Shown: positions 37,625 to 47,955 of the stretch, one piece after another
How the letters are laid out: every line of letters begins with the position of its first letter
How positions within the stretch are numbered: the stretch's first letter is position 1
Source: Holophagales bacterium
GTDB taxonomy: Bacteria > Acidobacteriota > Thermoanaerobaculia > Multivoradales > Multivoraceae
Assembly (NCBI GenBank): GCA_009843505.1
Contig: VYDI01000031.1
Span: 62,001 to 126,000, forward strand
Length of the DNA stretch: 64,000 nucleotides
Direction: 5' to 3'
The notes under the pieces: generated by a model
Told to the model about the DNA's origin: nothing
Database searches by the model: none
What the model saw: the letters and a program-made list of their open reading frames with translations, nothing else
Translations under genes and position numbers: made by a program

Positions 37625-38137
37625 TCACCGTGGACGCGCCCTCCCCTCCTTCAGTGTACGCCGTTCATCCACCCAGGCCCGGGCCCGGTTGAACAACCAC
37701 AGGCCCGGCACGGCGACGGCAGTCGTCGCGACCACGCGCAGCGGAACGGCGCCGCCGCTGAGTTCGCCGACTTCCAGGACCGTGAGCAGAGCGAGAACGA
37801 TCGCCTGATGAACCAGTGTGCCGACGGCGACCAGGAGCAACGCCACCGGTCGCTGGCTGGTCACGACGCGTTGCGACAGGCGGGCGACCCCGTAGCCCAC
37901 GACGCAGCAGGCAAGGCCGTGAAGGCCGAAGGGCGAGGTGGTCAGCGTGTCCTGGACCAGGCCGGCGGTCAGGCCGCCCGTGACTCCCTGGAGTGAGTTG
38001 CCGGACAGGCTGCTCAAGACGACCAGGAGCACGAACAGGTCGACCGTCCGGCCGGCCACCGGCAGAACTTCGGCCAGCAACAGCTCGACCAGCGACACCA
38101 GGGCCAGACTGGCGGCGAACCTAGCGACCCACGGCAT
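37625..38137 (-). CDS. mreD: Rod-shape determining protein MreD
   Basis: 170 residues, four or five hydrophobic helices (LALVSLVELLLAEVL, LFVLLVVLSSLSG, PVALLLVAVGTLVHQAIVLALL). The motif GLVQDTLTTSPFGLHGLACC in the middle is the conserved MreD segment. The ATG at 38137 (MPWVARF) overlaps mreC by 17 nt; a longer frame to 38215 adds residues encoded inside mreC. It connects MreC with MreB and PBP2 in the inner membrane. Confidence 0.9.
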   Translation of the reverse strand: MPWVARFAASLALVSLVELLLAEVLPVAGRTVDLFVLLVVLSSLSGNSLQGVTGGLTAGLVQDTLTTSPFGLHGLACCVVGYGVARLSQRVVTSQRPVALLLVAVGTLVHQAIVLALLTVLEVGELSGGAVPLRVVATTAVAVPGLWLFNRARAWVDERRTLKEGRARPR

Positions 38138-38960
38138 CCGCGCCGTCCATGACCGCCTCGGGCACCGGGTCGCGGCGCCACACGAAGGCATGGCTGAGCG
38201 AACCGAGATCCACACGCGGGACGACCTTGATCTCGTGGAACTGATCGCCGCTGGACTCGACGGAGGTGACCGTGCCGATCGGGATCCCGCGCGGGAAGAC
38301 GCCGTCGATGCCGGCCGTGATCACGCGGTCTCCCGGCCGGACATCCACCTGCACCGGTACGTAGGCGAGCGAGAGGACGCCGGCCTCCTCCGTGCCCCGA
38401 ACGATGCCCTGACGGCGCGTGCGCTCGATCATCGCCCCCACCGAAGAGTCACGATCCGTCACCAGCAGAACGCGCGCGTAGTCGCCCCCGGCGGAAACGA
38501 CGCGGCCGAGCAGGCCGTCGACCGTGGTCACGGGCCGTCGTGCCCACTCCTCCCTCGCGTTTCCGCGAGGCAACCGCAGGATGGCGCTGCGGCGCCACGA
38601 GTGGTAGTCGACGTAGACGACGTCCGCCAGCAACAGTTCGGGTTCCGGCGGCCGCGCGTATCCGAGCGGCTCCGAAAGCAGGTCGACCTCCAGTTCGGCG
38701 CCAAGCGCCGCGGCATGGGCCGCCTCGAGTTCCCGCAGCCGGCTTCGCAGTTCCTCGTTCTCGCGCTCCAGCCGAGCCCTCGTCCGCCAGCCTTCCCGCA
38801 TCCTGTTCGCCACGTCGGCGGCCGCGGCGACCAGTCCTTTCGCCGGAGCCTCCACCCACATCGCGACGTCGCCCGCACGCTCCGGCGACTGAGCGGTCAG
38901 CGATGCGAGAAGAACGGTCACCGCGACGGCGAACAGGATGGCGACCCGACGCTCGCTCAT
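38121..38960 (-). CDS. mreC: Rod-shape determining protein MreC
   Basis: 279 residues. An N-terminal membrane helix (VAILFAVAVTVLLASL) is followed by a coiled coil (RLERENEELRSRLRELEAAH) and the beta-barrel periplasmic domain with DRDSSVGAMIERTRRQGIVRG and VITAGIDGVFPRGIPIGTV, the classic MreC signature. It scaffolds PBP2 in the periplasm. It starts 15 bp after mreB stops. Confidence 0.94.
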   Translation of the reverse strand: MSERRVAILFAVAVTVLLASLTAQSPERAGDVAMWVEAPAKGLVAAAADVANRMREGWRTRARLERENEELRSRLRELEAAHAAALGAELEVDLLSEPLGYARPPEPELLLADVVYVDYHSWRRSAILRLPRGNAREEWARRPVTTVDGLLGRVVSAGGDYARVLLVTDRDSSVGAMIERTRRQGIVRGTEEAGVLSLAYVPVQVDVRPGDRVITAGIDGVFPRGIPIGTVTSVESSGDQFHEIKVVPRVDLGSLSHAFVWRRDPVPEAVMDGADAVGR

Positions 38961-38975
38961 CTCGGTGAACGCCCC

Positions 38976-39992
<1,017 letters not shown>

Positions 39993-40093
39993 TCGGGGTG
40001 AACCTCGGGCCCGATCATAACCGCCTGAGGATCGCCCGATCCTGTTAGCATGAAAGCTCTTCTGCGCCCTGCCGGGCGCCGGGGTCAAAGATC

Positions 40094-42046
40094 ATGCTGA
40101 ACGTCATTCGCAAGAACATCAAGAGCTTCTACCCACTGGCCATCGGCCTGGCCGGAGTGTTCGTGCTCCTCGTCTTCACGGACTTCCGGTCGCTCGAGGG
40201 CACCCGCGTCAACCCGGACGCCGCCATCCTGGGCGGCGACAACATCACCTTCGTCGAGTTCGAACGCAGCTACCGGAACGCCGAGAGCCGCTACCGCGAG
40301 ATCTACGGCGACGCATTCAACGCCGATCTCGCGGACCAGCTCCAGTTGCCGGTTCAGGCCCTCGAGGCCCTGATCAACGACCGCCTTCTCATCATGGAGG
40401 CGGAGCGGATGGGGCTGACCGTCAGCGACGAAGAGCTCCAGGAAGAGATCCTCTCCGTGCCCGCCCTGACCGACGGGGCCGGCAACTTCATCGGCGCGCA
40501 GCGGTACCAGGAGCTCCTGCGCGCCAACCGGCTGACGGTGGACGACTTCGAGTCCGACCTGCGCACTTCCATACTCGTGCAGAAGCTGCAGGCGGCGCTG
40601 ACCGAGGTCGCCCACGTTTCCGACGCGGAGGTTGAGTTGCGCGCCCGCGAGACCGCCGAACGCGCTGCGATCCGCTACTTCCAGGTGCCGGCCAGCCGCT
40701 TCGCCGCCGAGGCCGAGCCTTCGAGCGACGAGGCCGCGGCCTACTACGAGGAGCATCGCGAGGAGTTCAAGCTCCCCGAGCGCCGGCGCGTGGGCTATCT
40801 GCTGGTCAGCACGAACACGGTCCGCGCCGAACTCGAGGTGACCGACGACGAGGTCCAGAGTTACTACGAGGACAACTCGGCCCAGTTCGAGATCCCTGAG
40901 CAGGTTCGGGCCAGCCACATCCTCCTGCTCGAGAACAGCGAAAGGGACGCGGAGCAGGCCCGCGGCCTGCTGAACCGGCTGCGCGGCCGCATCGAGGCCG
41001 GAGAGGACTTCGCGGCGCTGGCCCGGGAGTACTCGGACGACGAGGCGACGAAGGAGGCCGGCGGCGATCTCGGCTACTTCGGCCGCGGCGCGATGACGCA
41101 GGCCTTCGAAGACGCCGCGTTCGCCGCCGGCGGCGGCGACCTGGTCGGACCGGTCGAGAACCAGCTCGGTCCGCGCACCGGTCATCACCTGATCCAGATC
41201 CACGAGCGCCGCGAAGGCGGACGCCAGACCCTCGAGGAAGTGAGCAACCTGATCAGGGTTCAGCTCCTGGCCACCCGGGCCGAAGAGGAGGCGAAGAGCC
41301 AGATCGACACCCTGCACGCGCGGCTGGCCGACGAGTCGTTCGCGGGCGAGGACGAAGCCCGGGAACTGGCCGCCGCTGAAGCGCTCGTCTACGCGAGCAC
41401 GGAGCCGTTCGGCGAGGACGACGCCGTGGCCGGGATCGGCCGCAACTTCAACTTCAGCTCCGCAGCGTTCGGTCTCGAGGCCGGCGCCTGGTCCGAACCC
41501 GTCCGCATCGCGGCGGGCTGGGCTCTCCTGTCCGTGCTCGAGGTGCTGCCGCCCCGCGACTCGGAGTTCACGGAAGTTCAAGTGGACGTTCGCGAGGTCG
41601 TCCGCCGGCAGAAGGAGAGCGAACTCCTGGCGGCGGCGCTCACCGAGACCCGGGGCCGGGTCGAGAACGGGTTGAGCATGGACGACGCGGCCGAAGAGTT
41701 CGATGCCGTGATCGAGGAGAGCGGGAGCTTCGGTCTGCGCCAGCCGATCGGCACCCTGGGCGCAATGCCCGAGCTGTCTCGCGCGGCGTTCGCGCTCTCC
41801 GCCGGCGAAACGGGCGGTCCGGTGGACACTCCGTTCGGCGCCGTTCTGTTCGAGGTGACCGAGCGCGAGTCCTTCGATCCGGCGCTGTTCGACCCGGAAA
41901 CGACACGGAACGAACTCCTGGCCGAGCGGAACCTGACGATGCTCCAGTCCCTGTTGCAGCGGCTCCGCGAGGAGGTCGGCGTCCGCTACACCCAGGACTT
42001 CATCGAGAACTTCGGTCTGGCCGAGACCGAGGCGGCCGGCACCTGA
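40094..42046 (+). CDS. ppiD: Membrane-anchored peptidyl-prolyl isomerase/chaperone (PpiD/SurA-like)
   Basis: 650 residues. The N-terminus MLNVIRKNIKSFYPLAIGLAGVFVLLVF is a membrane anchor of the PpiD type. A SurA-N-like helical chaperone domain follows (ADQLQLPVQALEALINDRLLIMEAERMGL), then a parvulin domain (VRASHILLLENSERDAEQA ... EYSDDEATKEAGGDLGYFGRGAM ... HHLIQIHERREGG) and a second, degenerate rotamase-like region near residue 480-620. It assists folding of exported proteins. It diverges from mreB across a 101-bp gap. Confidence 0.9.
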   Translation: MLNVIRKNIKSFYPLAIGLAGVFVLLVFTDFRSLEGTRVNPDAAILGGDNITFVEFERSYRNAESRYREIYGDAFNADLADQLQLPVQALEALINDRLLIMEAERMGLTVSDEELQEEILSVPALTDGAGNFIGAQRYQELLRANRLTVDDFESDLRTSILVQKLQAALTEVAHVSDAEVELRARETAERAAIRYFQVPASRFAAEAEPSSDEAAAYYEEHREEFKLPERRRVGYLLVSTNTVRAELEVTDDEVQSYYEDNSAQFEIPEQVRASHILLLENSERDAEQARGLLNRLRGRIEAGEDFAALAREYSDDEATKEAGGDLGYFGRGAMTQAFEDAAFAAGGGDLVGPVENQLGPRTGHHLIQIHERREGGRQTLEEVSNLIRVQLLATRAEEEAKSQIDTLHARLADESFAGEDEARELAAAEALVYASTEPFGEDDAVAGIGRNFNFSSAAFGLEAGAWSEPVRIAAGWALLSVLEVLPPRDSEFTEVQVDVREVVRRQKESELLAAALTETRGRVENGLSMDDAAEEFDAVIEESGSFGLRQPIGTLGAMPELSRAAFALSAGETGGPVDTPFGAVLFEVTERESFDPALFDPETTRNELLAERNLTMLQSLLQRLREEVGVRYTQDFIENFGLAETEAAGT

Positions 42047-42059
42047 CCGCCACGGCGGC

Positions 42060-42677
42060 TTGATCGGCTATCTGCGCGGGCGCCGCCTGGCCCTCGAGCC
42101 CGAACGCCTGGTGCTCGACACCAACGGCGTCGGCTACGCCGTGAGGATTCCCCTGTCGACCTACTTCGAGTTGGACAAGCTCGACCCGGCTGCCGAGATC
42201 GGCCTGTTCATCCATACCCACGTCCGCGCCGACGCGATCGAGCTCTTCGGCTTCTGGACCGAGGGCGAACGGACCCTGTTCGAGCACTGCCTCGCTGTCA
42301 GCGGCGTCGGTCCCCGGCTCGCCCAGGTCGTCCTGTCGGGCGGTTCCACCACGGACCTGCTGAACGCCATCGGCGGCGGCAACGTGGCGGCCCTGACCCG
42401 GATCCCGGGCATCGGCCGAAAGACGGCCGAACGGATGGTCCTGGAGCTCAGGGAAAAGGCGAAGACGCTGCTCGCCGAGGCCGGCGCCGAACCGCCCCCC
42501 GCCGAGCCCGAAGCCGGCCGCGAGGACGAACAGGAACAGGCCGTCAGCGCCCTGGTCAACCTCGGCTACCGCGCATCCGAGGCCCAGCGCGCCGTCTCAC
42601 GCGTCCTCGCGGAAGAACCCGAGATGGACTTCCAGGAACTCCTGCGCCGGAGCCTGCGCCAGTTGTCACGCCTCTGA
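42060..42677 (+). CDS. ruvA: Holliday junction branch-migration subunit RuvA
   Basis: 205 residues. Domain I is MIGYLRGRRLALEPERLVLDTNGVGYAV. Two helix-hairpin-helix motifs are LAVSGVGPRLAQVVLSGG and LTRIPGIGRKTAERMVLEL. The C-terminal domain III (QAVSALVNLGYRASEAQRAV) contacts RuvB. The start is TTG at 42060, 13 bp after ppiD. ruvB is not downstream on this strand but faces it, an unusual arrangement. Confidence 0.95.
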   Translation: MIGYLRGRRLALEPERLVLDTNGVGYAVRIPLSTYFELDKLDPAAEIGLFIHTHVRADAIELFGFWTEGERTLFEHCLAVSGVGPRLAQVVLSGGSTTDLLNAIGGGNVAALTRIPGIGRKTAERMVLELREKAKTLLAEAGAEPPPAEPEAGREDEQEQAVSALVNLGYRASEAQRAVSRVLAEEPEMDFQELLRRSLRQLSRL

Positions 42678-42693
42678 CGACCGCGAAGGCGTC

Positions 42694-42897
42694 GCGTGCA
42701 CCCGCCCGTCCTGGGGCCAGAGGGGTCAGCTCCCAGGGTGACGCGGGCGCTTGAGAGGACATGGAGAGGGGTTGCGCCCGCTCCGCTTCACTCGCTCCGG
42801 TTGGCTTCGGATCCTGTGCGGTCGGTGGCCGTCGCTCGTTCAGAGGCACCTGGGAGCTGACCCCTCTGGCCCCAGGACGGGCTGGAGGTCGTTGCCG
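42694..42897. repeat. REPIN/MITE-like palindromic element, copy A
   Basis: 204 bp nearly identical, in inverted orientation, to copy B at 44049-44253. Perfect 34-bp terminal inverted repeats lie at 42704-42737 and 42849-42882, containing GTCAGCTCCCAGG. The ~110-bp interior has no open frame of note. The shared sequence extends 10 bp and 15 bp beyond the inverted repeats. It fills the 316-bp gap between convergent ruvA and ruvB and as RNA would fold into a long hairpin, so it may also end both transcripts. Confidence 0.9.
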
Positions 42898-42993
42898 CAG
42901 GAAGGCGTCCGTCGACCGGCAGGCACTGTCCGCGGTCGTCCACCGAATCTCTCTGTTGACCGGCGACTGCGCGCCCAAGCCTGATGCGCGGTT

Positions 42994-44025
42994 TCAGAAC
43001 AGGGTGCCCCGGACTTCCAGGTCCAGGTGTTCGTACGCTCGCCTGGTGGCCACCCGGCCGCGGCGGGTGCGCTGGAGGAATCCCTTCTGGACCAGGTAGG
43101 GCTCGTAGAAGTCCTCGATCGTGCCCTCGTCTTCCCCGACCGACGCCGCAAGCGCCTTCAGGCCGGCGGGGCCGCCTCCGTACTGCTCGATCAGCAGTTT
43201 CATGATTCTGCGGTCGATCTTGTCCAGGCCCTGTTCGTCGACTTCCTGCTGAAGGAGAGCCTGGTTGGCGGTGTCGCGGTCGATCTGTCCGTCTGCTTCG
43301 ATCTGCGCGTAGTCGCGCACCCGGCGCAGCAGCCGGTTCGCGATCCTGGGGGTGCCGCGGCTGCGCCGGGCGATCTCGTCGGCGCCGCCCAGATCGACGG
43401 GCACCTCGAGCAACTCGGCCGAGCGCTGGATGATCACGCTGAGGACATCCGGACCGTAGAAGTCGAGCCGGTGGACGATGCCGAAGCGCCCCTGCAGCGG
43501 CGGCGTGATGAGACCGGCGCGGGTCGTGGCGCCAACCAGCGTGAACCGGGGCAGATCGATGCGCACCGTCTTGGCCATCGGCCCGGCACCGATCACCAGA
43601 TCGAGCTGGAAGTCCTCGAGCGCCGGGTAGAGGATCTCCTCGACCGTCGGGCCGAGACGGTGGATCTCGTCGATGAAAAGGACATCTCCGGGTTCGAGGT
43701 TGGTCAGAATCGCCGCCAGATCGCCCGCCCGCTCCAGTACTGGACCGGAGGTGGACCGCAACGCCGAGCCCATCTCCCTGGCGATGATGTGCGCCAGGGT
43801 CGTCTTGCCCAGCCCGGGGGGCCCGAACAGCAGCACGTGGTCCAGAGCTTCGCCCCGCCGGCGCGCCGCCTGCATGTAGATGTCGAGCAGCTCGACGATC
43901 TTCTCCTGGCCCAGGTACTCGCTCAGCCGCTGCGGTCGAAGCGACGGTTCGACGCGCCGATCGTCGGCGTCCCGGGCGGGTGAGAGAACGCTCTCTTCAC
44001 CGTCGGTGCCGCCGGTCCCGGCCAT
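42994..44025 (-). CDS. ruvB: Holliday junction helicase motor RuvB
   Basis: 343 residues. AAA+ ATPase: Walker [16 protein letters not shown], Walker [12 protein letters not shown], arginine-finger region [22 protein letters not shown]. The C-terminal winged helix ends [21 protein letters not shown]. It drives branch migration with RuvA and RuvC. It lies opposite to ruvA, between inverted copies of a ~204-bp element, with its start 23 bp from copy B. TAGCAT at 44037-44032 could be its -10, 6 nt before the start codon. Confidence 0.95.
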   Translation of the reverse strand: MAGTGGTDGEESVLSPARDADDRRVEPSLRPQRLSEYLGQEKIVELLDIYMQAARRRGEALDHVLLFGPPGLGKTTLAHIIAREMGSALRSTSGPVLERAGDLAAILTNLEPGDVLFIDEIHRLGPTVEEILYPALEDFQLDLVIGAGPMAKTVRIDLPRFTLVGATTRAGLITPPLQGRFGIVHRLDFYGPDVLSVIIQRSAELLEVPVDLGGADEIARRSRGTPRIANRLLRRVRDYAQIEADGQIDRDTANQALLQQEVDEQGLDKIDRRIMKLLIEQYGGGPAGLKALAASVGEDEGTIEDFYEPYLVQKGFLQRTRRGRVATRRAYEHLDLEVRGTLF

Positions 44026-44048
44026 GCGCGGATGCTATCGCGCCTAGA

Positions 44049-44253
44049 CGGCAACGACCTCCAGCCCGTCCTGGGGCGCGAGGGGGTCAGCTCCCAGGTG
44101 CCTCTGAACGAGCGACGGCCAACGACCGCACAGGATCCGAAGCCAACCGGAGCGAGTGAAGCGGAGCGGGCGCAACCCTCTCCATCTCCTCTCAAGCGCC
44201 CGCGTCACCCTGGGAGCTGACCCCCTCGCGCCCCAGGACGGGCGGGTGCACGC
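44049..44253. repeat. REPIN/MITE-like palindromic element, copy B
   Basis: 205 bp, the reverse complement of copy A with very few interior differences (one C/G, one G indel, one G/T). Its own terminal inverted repeats (44064-44098 and 44209-44243) are perfect over 35 bp, yet differ from those of copy A (core GGCGCGAGGGGG versus GGCCAGAGGGG). It occupies the divergent gap between ruvB and thrA. The remaining 88 bp before thrA must hold the thr promoter. Confidence 0.9.
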
Positions 44254-44341
44254 CCCGCCGTGGCGCCGACCGTCGTTGGGGTGTACGCTAACGCGCCTTT
44301 CGCGCCCTCCGACGACGACGTGACTTCCACAGCATCCGATC

Positions 44342-46885
44342 ATGAAAGTACTCAAGTTCGGCGGCTCTTCCGTGGCCGATGCAAGCCGCCTGCGGGCGGC
44401 GGCTCGGATCGTCGAACGGCAACTCGACGGTTGCCCGGCGGACGGTGCGGTGGTGGTCTCCGCCCTTGGCGGAGTCACGGACCGCCTGCTGGCACTGGCG
44501 GCGGGCGCTGTCGAGGGCAACGGCGGCGCTGAGACGGTGCGCGAGGCCACCGCGCTTCGCGACCACCACCTGAACATCGCGGCGGAGGTCGCAGCCCTGG
44601 CGGACCTGCCCGCGCTGAGGGCGGCCCTCGAGGAACTGTGCGACGGCCTGGTCCGGGAACTCGACGCCTGCGAACGGACCGGGATCACCGCCGAGCGGCC
44701 GCGGGAAGCCTGGATCGACCGGATCGTCTGCCACGGCGAGCTCCTGTCGACCCAGCTTCTGGCCGCGGCGCTCCGCACCAGGGGTCTGCCGGCCGAGGCC
44801 CGCGACGCCCGCCCGCTGGTGCGAACCGATCGTTCGTTCCAGGCGGCACTGGTCGAGCTCGAACCGACGATGGACGCGATCGCCGGCCACTTCGCCGGCC
44901 TCGGCGAGGACGGCCCGTTGCAGGTGGTCACCGGCTTCCTCGGCAGCACAGCGGAGGGTGAGACGACGACCCTGGGCCGGAGCGGTTCCGACCTGACGGC
45001 TTCTCTCGTCGGCGCCGCGCTCGACGCCGAGCGCATCGAGATCTGGACCGACGTTCCGGGCGTGATGACAGCCGATCCCAGACGCGTCGAAGACGCCCTG
45101 CCGATCCCGCGCCTGAGCTACGAGGAGATGCTCGAACTCTCCCACTTCGGCGCCAGGGTCGTCTACCCGCCGACCGTCACCCCGGCCCGCCGCAAGGCCA
45201 TTCCCCTGCTGGTTCGCAGCACCCTGGACCCGGAGCACCCCGGGACCCTGGTCGACGCCGGCAGGGGCCGGCAGCGGGCCCGCGGCACGGCGGTCACCGG
45301 CATCTCCTCGATCGACGACGTCCACCTGATGCTGCTGGTCGGCGACAACCTGGTCGGCACCCCGGGAGTCGCGGCGCGGCTCTTCGACGCCCTCGCGGCG
45401 AGCGGAGCCAGCGCGATCCTGATCTCACAGGCGTCCAGCGAGCACTCGATCTGCTTCGCGGTCGAGCCCGGAGTCTCCGAAGCGGCCCGCCAGGCGGTCG
45501 AGGCCGAGTTCCGGTCGGAGATCGAGTCCGGATCGGTCCGGCCCCTGGTCGTCGAGCGCGACCAGTCGATCGTCGCGGTGGTCGGCGACGGCATGCGGGA
45601 ACGTCCGGGCATCGCCGGCCGGGTGTTCGGGATTCTCGGCCGGCGGGCGGTCAACGTGCGGGCCGTTGCCCAGGGCTCGTCCGAGCGCAACATCTCGATG
45701 GTCGTCGCCAGGGCCGACCAGGGGCGTGCCGTGCGCTGGATCCACCGGGAGTTCTTCCGGGGCTCCGCCTCGGGCCGGCTGGCACTCTACGTCCTCGGCG
45801 TCGGCGGCGTCGGATCGGCGCTGCTCCGGCAGCTCGCCGCCGAGCGGGACGCGCTCGAGCAGCGGGGCATCGACCTGCAGTTGCGGGGCCTGGCGAGTTC
45901 GCGTTTCATGGAGCTGGCGGGGCGGCGGGGCGGCAGGCGCCTGGACCCCGGCGCCGCCGCAGACCCGGACGGCTGGCGAAACGCCCTGGAGCAGGGCGGT
46001 GAACCGGCGGATCTCGACCGGCTGCTCGAGCACCTCGGCGAAACCGCTGCCGGCGGCGGCAGGACGATCCTCGTCGACGTTACGGCGAGCGGCGCGATGA
46101 GCGCCGTCTACCACCGTGCCCTCGCGGCCGGCGCAGCCGTGGTCAGCGCCAACAAGCTCCCGTTCGCGGGGCCGATTGCGGACTTCCGCGCGTTCCACGC
46201 CGACGGCGGGGCGAACGTCTTTCATGAGGCGACCGTAGGCGCCGGCCTGCCGGTCCTCCACACTGTCGACCTGCTGCTGGGCGCGGGCGATCCGATCGAG
46301 TCCGTCTCGGGCGTCTTCTCCGGAACGCTGGCCTACCTCACCGGCGAGTTGAGCGCGCGGCAGGTGTGGAGCGACGCGGTGCGTCGGGCCCACCGGCTGG
46401 GCTACACGGAACCGGACCCGCGCGACGATCTCGGCGGACTGGACGTGGCCCGCAAGCTCCTCATCCTGGCCCGGCTGTGCGGCGCCGATCTCGAAATGGA
46501 CGACGTCGACGTGGCGCCCATGCTCGACCGGCCCGACCTCAAGGACCTGCCGCTCGAGGACTACTGGCAGCGCCTCGCCTCAGCGGACGAGGAGATGGCG
46601 GCCCGCTTCGCCGAGGCCAGGTCCGCGGGACTCGAACTCGCCTATCTCGCCGAACTCGCAACCGGCGGCGAAGGGGCAACGGCCCGGGTCGGGCTCCAGG
46701 CCGTTCCTTCCGACCACCCGGTGGCCGGAATGCCGGCCTCGGACAACATGTTCGTCTTCCGCAGCCAGCGTTACAATGCGCGGCCGCTGATCGTCCAGGG
46801 ACCCGGCGCCGGGACCGAGCTCACCGCCGGCGGCGTGTTCGGCGACATCCTGCGCGCCTGGTCCGAGCGAGGGGCCACACCATGA
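44342..46885 (+). CDS. thrA: Bifunctional aspartokinase / homoserine dehydrogenase
   Basis: 847 residues. The N-terminal aspartokinase ([40 protein letters not shown]) is followed by two ACT regulatory regions ([20 protein letters not shown] and [20 protein letters not shown]) that should bind threonine. The C-terminal homoserine dehydrogenase has [18 protein letters not shown] (NAD(P) site) and [21 protein letters not shown] (catalytic). It catalyses the first and third steps from aspartate to homoserine. It heads thrA-asd-thrB-thrC and overlaps asd by ATGA. Confidence 0.96.
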   Translation: MKVLKFGGSSVADASRLRAAARIVERQLDGCPADGAVVVSALGGVTDRLLALAAGAVEGNGGAETVREATALRDHHLNIAAEVAALADLPALRAALEELCDGLVRELDACERTGITAERPREAWIDRIVCHGELLSTQLLAAALRTRGLPAEARDARPLVRTDRSFQAALVELEPTMDAIAGHFAGLGEDGPLQVVTGFLGSTAEGETTTLGRSGSDLTASLVGAALDAERIEIWTDVPGVMTADPRRVEDALPIPRLSYEEMLELSHFGARVVYPPTVTPARRKAIPLLVRSTLDPEHPGTLVDAGRGRQRARGTAVTGISSIDDVHLMLLVGDNLVGTPGVAARLFDALAASGASAILISQASSEHSICFAVEPGVSEAARQAVEAEFRSEIESGSVRPLVVERDQSIVAVVGDGMRERPGIAGRVFGILGRRAVNVRAVAQGSSERNISMVVARADQGRAVRWIHREFFRGSASGRLALYVLGVGGVGSALLRQLAAERDALEQRGIDLQLRGLASSRFMELAGRRGGRRLDPGAAADPDGWRNALEQGGEPADLDRLLEHLGETAAGGGRTILVDVTASGAMSAVYHRALAAGAAVVSANKLPFAGPIADFRAFHADGGANVFHEATVGAGLPVLHTVDLLLGAGDPIESVSGVFSGTLAYLTGELSARQVWSDAVRRAHRLGYTEPDPRDDLGGLDVARKLLILARLCGADLEMDDVDVAPMLDRPDLKDLPLEDYWQRLASADEEMAARFAEARSAGLELAYLAELATGGEGATARVGLQAVPSDHPVAGMPASDNMFVFRSQRYNARPLIVQGPGAGTELTAGGVFGDILRAWSERGATP

Positions 46886-47955
46886 AGACCTGGAACGAAC
46901 CCCTCCGCGCCGCCGTCCTCGGTGCGACCGGCACCGTCGGCCAGCGCTTCGTCACCCTGCTGGCGGAGCACCCGTGGTTCGAGTTGACGGCGCTGGCCGC
47001 TTCGGAGCGCTCGGCGGGGAAGGCCTACCGCGACGCGGTGACCTGGATTCAGACGCGGCCGATCGACGACACGGTCGCGGCCATGCCCGTTCAGACGATC
47101 GACGAACTGATGGACGGAGACTTCGACATTGTCTTCTCGGCCCTGGACGCCGGCGTGGCGAAAGACATCGAACCCCGCTTCGCCCGCCGTTGCCTGGTCG
47201 TCACCAACGCCAGCGCCCACCGCATGGACGCGGACGTCCCGCTGCTCGTGCCCGAAGTGAACCCGGACCACCTCTCCCTGCTGTCTCCGCCCGAGGGCGG
47301 CAAGCCACTCCCCGCCGGCATCGTCGCCAACCCGAACTGCTCGACGATCGGCCTGGTGCTGGCGCTCAAGCCTCTGGCCGACGCTTTCGGTTTCGAGCGG
47401 ATCTCCGTCGTGACGCTGCAGGCGGTGTCCGGCGCCGGGCTGCCCGGCATCTCGAGCTACCAGATCCTGGACAACGTGATCCCCTGGATCTCCAGTGAGG
47501 AAGAGAAGCTCGAGATCGAGACGGGCAAGATCCTGGGCCGGGTCGACGGCGGAACGATCGAGCCGGCCGAGGTCGCGGTCTCCGCCCAGTGCAACCGTGT
47601 CCCCGTCGTCGACGGCCACACGCTCTGCGTATCGGTCGACCTCAAGGGCGAACCGGCGATGGAGGACGTCCGGGAAGCCTGGCGAAGCTTCCGCGCCGAG
47701 CCGCAGGAACGCGGCTTGCCGTCGGCGCCGGCGCAACCGACCGTCTACCTCGGCGACGACGAGCCGCCCCAGACCCGCGTCCACCGGGACCTCGGCCAGG
47801 GGATGACGACCTCCATCGGCAGGCTGCGGGAGTGTCCGATCCTCGGCTACCGTTTCGTCGCCCTCTCGCACAACACCCTGCGGGGCGCCGCCGGCGGTGC
47901 GCTGCTCGCCGCCGAGCTCGCCGTCGCCCGCTGCGGGCGACAGACCGCCAGATGA
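46882..47955 (+). CDS. asd: Aspartate-semialdehyde dehydrogenase
   Basis: 357 residues. NADP site AAVLGATGTVGQRFVTLL; catalytic cysteine in IVANPNCSTIGLVLAL; catalytic histidine region VPVVDGHTLCVSVDL. The WFELTALAASERSAGKAY pattern is that of the archaeal/fungal-type enzyme rather than the E. coli type. It performs the step between the two activities of ThrA. It overlaps thrA and thrB by ATGA on both sides. Confidence 0.94.
   Translation: MKTWNEPLRAAVLGATGTVGQRFVTLLAEHPWFELTALAASERSAGKAYRDAVTWIQTRPIDDTVAAMPVQTIDELMDGDFDIVFSALDAGVAKDIEPRFARRCLVVTNASAHRMDADVPLLVPEVNPDHLSLLSPPEGGKPLPAGIVANPNCSTIGLVLALKPLADAFGFERISVVTLQAVSGAGLPGISSYQILDNVIPWISSEEEKLEIETGKILGRVDGGTIEPAEVAVSAQCNRVPVVDGHTLCVSVDLKGEPAMEDVREAWRSFRAEPQERGLPSAPAQPTVYLGDDEPPQTRVHRDLGQGMTTSIGRLRECPILGYRFVALSHNTLRGAAGGALLAAELAVARCGRQTAR

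Noticed and set aside
44254..44341. Threonine attenuator leader peptide before thrA
   Set aside because: No short frame rich in Thr/Ile codons and no terminator/antiterminator pair in the 88 bp available.
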